Source: DATBFX01 sp036558305
Lineage (GTDB): Bacteria; Chloroflexota; Chloroflexia; Thermomicrobiales; UBA6265
Direction: 5' to 3'
DNA length: 47,855 nucleotides
Assembly (NCBI GenBank): GCA_036558305.1
Contig: DATBFX010000370.1
Location: 1 to 47,855 of the forward strand
In this document: one piece after another, positions 46,940 to 47,855 of the stretch
Position numbering within the stretch: the first letter of the stretch is position 1
Layout of the letters: each line of letters begins with the position of its first letter
The notes under the pieces: generated by a model
What the model was told of the DNA's origin: nothing
The model's database searches: none
Seen by the model: only the letters and a program-made list of their open reading frames with translations
Program-made: the position numbers and the translations under genes

Positions 46940-47855
46940 ATGACCATCGACACTGCCCGCCACCGCCAACTCTTGCAGCAGTTCGACCTGACCGAGCTCT
47001 TCGTCGACCTCGGCTGGGACCGCTTCCGCCGCGAACCGGAGGCTATTCCCATCGCCGGCTGCACGTACACCCTCTATCCCGTCGCCGAAAAACGCGGAGT
47101 CCAGATCTACCAAGGCGGTTGGGATGCCGAGGGCCACATTCCACCCTATCCCGTCCGCCGCAAGATCGAGCAAACCCTCACCAAGATCGCCTACGAGCAC
47201 CTCATCATCTTCACCGACGCCGCAAAGACCGAACAGCGCTGGCAATGGGTCAAACGCGAACCCGGCCAGCGCGCCGCCCCTCGCGAGCACGCGTTTCACA
47301 AGGGTCAGAGCGGCGAGCGCCTCCTCCAGGCCCTTGCCGGTGTTCGCTTCACCCTCGAAGAGGAAGAAACACTCGACATTACCCTCGCCACTGAGCGCCT
47401 ACAGCGTTCCTTCGACAAGGACCGCGTCACCAAGAAGTTCTACGACCGCTTCCAGAAAGAGCACGCCGCCTTCCTCAAGTTCATCCAGGGCATCCAGAAC
47501 GAGACAGACCAGAAGTGGTACGCCTCCCTGATGCTCAATCGCCTGATGTTCGTCTACTTCATCCAGCGCAAGGGGTTCCTCGACGGCGACATCCACTACC
47601 TGCGGCACCGTCTCGAACGCCTCCGCCGCCAGCACGGCGCCGGCCAGTTCCACACCTTCTACCGCCACTTCCTCCGCCGCCTCTTCCACGAAGGGCTCGG
47701 TCAGCCGGAAGCCGAGCGCACGCCCGATCTCGACGACCTCCTCGGCGTCGTCCCCTATCTGAACGGCGGTCTCTTCGACGTCCACGAGTTGGAGCACGAG
47801 TACACCGGGGTGGACATCCCCGACGAGGCATTCGAGAAACTCTTCGCCTTCTTCG
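46940..47855 (+). CDS. Type IIG-like DNA methylase/restriction enzyme, N-terminal part (runs off the window)
   Basis: Of this gene 305 codons are visible, MTIDTARHRQLLQQFDLTEL. The region is mostly helical and contains KWYASLMLNRLMFVYFIQRK, GFLDGDIHYLRHRL, FYRHFLRRLFHEGL and VVPYLNGGLFDVHELE. These match the N-terminal part of Eco57I-like/PglX-like N6-adenine methylases, which lies before the NPPY catalytic motif; that motif lies beyond the window. It would methylate DNA and, with the PLD-SNF2 protein, act in phage restriction. The start follows the inverted repeat at 46914-46936. Family is by motif; the type is not settled. Confidence 0.78.
   Translation, partial: MTIDTARHRQLLQQFDLTELFVDLGWDRFRREPEAIPIAGCTYTLYPVAEKRGVQIYQGGWDAEGHIPPYPVRRKIEQTLTKIAYEHLIIFTDAAKTEQRWQWVKREPGQRAAPREHAFHKGQSGERLLQALAGVRFTLEEEETLDITLATERLQRSFDKDRVTKKFYDRFQKEHAAFLKFIQGIQNETDQKWYASLMLNRLMFVYFIQRKGFLDGDIHYLRHRLERLRRQHGAGQFHTFYRHFLRRLFHEGLGQPEAERTPDLDDLLGVVPYLNGGLFDVHELEHEYTGVDIPDEAFEKLFAFF

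Noticed and set aside
43382..47855. Assignment of the helicase-methylase locus to DISARM or Mokosh
   Set aside because: No DrmA/DrmB-like gene is seen, the PLD domain is fused to a SNF2 helicase, and Mokosh uses a different helicase type.

Overview
The window is GC-rich DNA, probably from a Chloroflexota bacterium of the Thermomicrobia/Sphaerobacter kind. This rests on gene content and style: large LuxR regulators with an N-terminal NB-ARC-like ATPase, Tat-exported solute-binding proteins, a DUF5054 glycosidase, and many small toxin-antitoxin-like genes. It is an inference; no rRNA or tRNA gene was seen.

Layout. 1-9.2 kb: a truncated family 5 ABC solute-binding gene behind a clear sigma-70 promoter and a palindromic operator; a membrane-anchored cupredoxin; a ygeX/ygeY-like pair (diaminopropionate ammonia-lyase plus M20 peptidase); a partly decayed, duplicated PIN-domain toxin-antitoxin locus; and a second peptide-type ABC operon (solute-binding protein and two permeases, no ATPase gene). 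9.4-14.5 kb: two tandem paralogous LuxR/ATPase/TPR regulators. 14.6-19.2 kb: small stress or secondary-metabolism-like genes (DinB fold, SAM methyltransferase, secreted AOC-barrel/dirigent-like protein, alpha/beta hydrolase). 19.3-22.9 kb: a metE-like (YxjG type) gene split by a complete group II intron that encodes a reverse transcriptase/maturase/HNH protein. 23.2-26.4 kb: a Tat-exported SnoaL-DUF2173 fusion, a geranylgeranyl-reductase-like flavoprotein and a small three-gene operon. 26.9-37.2 kb: a DEAD-box helicase, a DUF433/DUF5615 pair, folC, a DUF5054 glycosidase, a YtkA-like protein, a two-TM ion channel, a GNAT and a lone HisKA-like domain. 37.5-43.1 kb: a large protein resembling cargo of contractile injection systems, and a copper module (copA fused to a cupredoxin, copZ, and divergent csoR with three 17-bp operators). 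43.4-47.9 kb: a phospholipase-D/SNF2 helicase followed by the start of a type IIG-like DNA methylase, which looks like an antiviral restriction locus.

The strongest discoveries are: (1) the group II intron, whose boundaries, domain V, branch A and EBS1-IBS1 pairing can be read directly and whose removal restores a 372-residue enzyme; (2) the PLD-SNF2/methylase pair with a perfect 23-bp inverted repeat abutting the methylase start codon; (3) a dispersed heptanucleotide repeat (GAGCTTC)n that sits directly after stop codons at three places and also lies in frame inside one LuxR gene; (4) a CopA with a type-1 copper domain fused to its C terminus; and (5) a relic of a toxin gene between two antitoxin copies.
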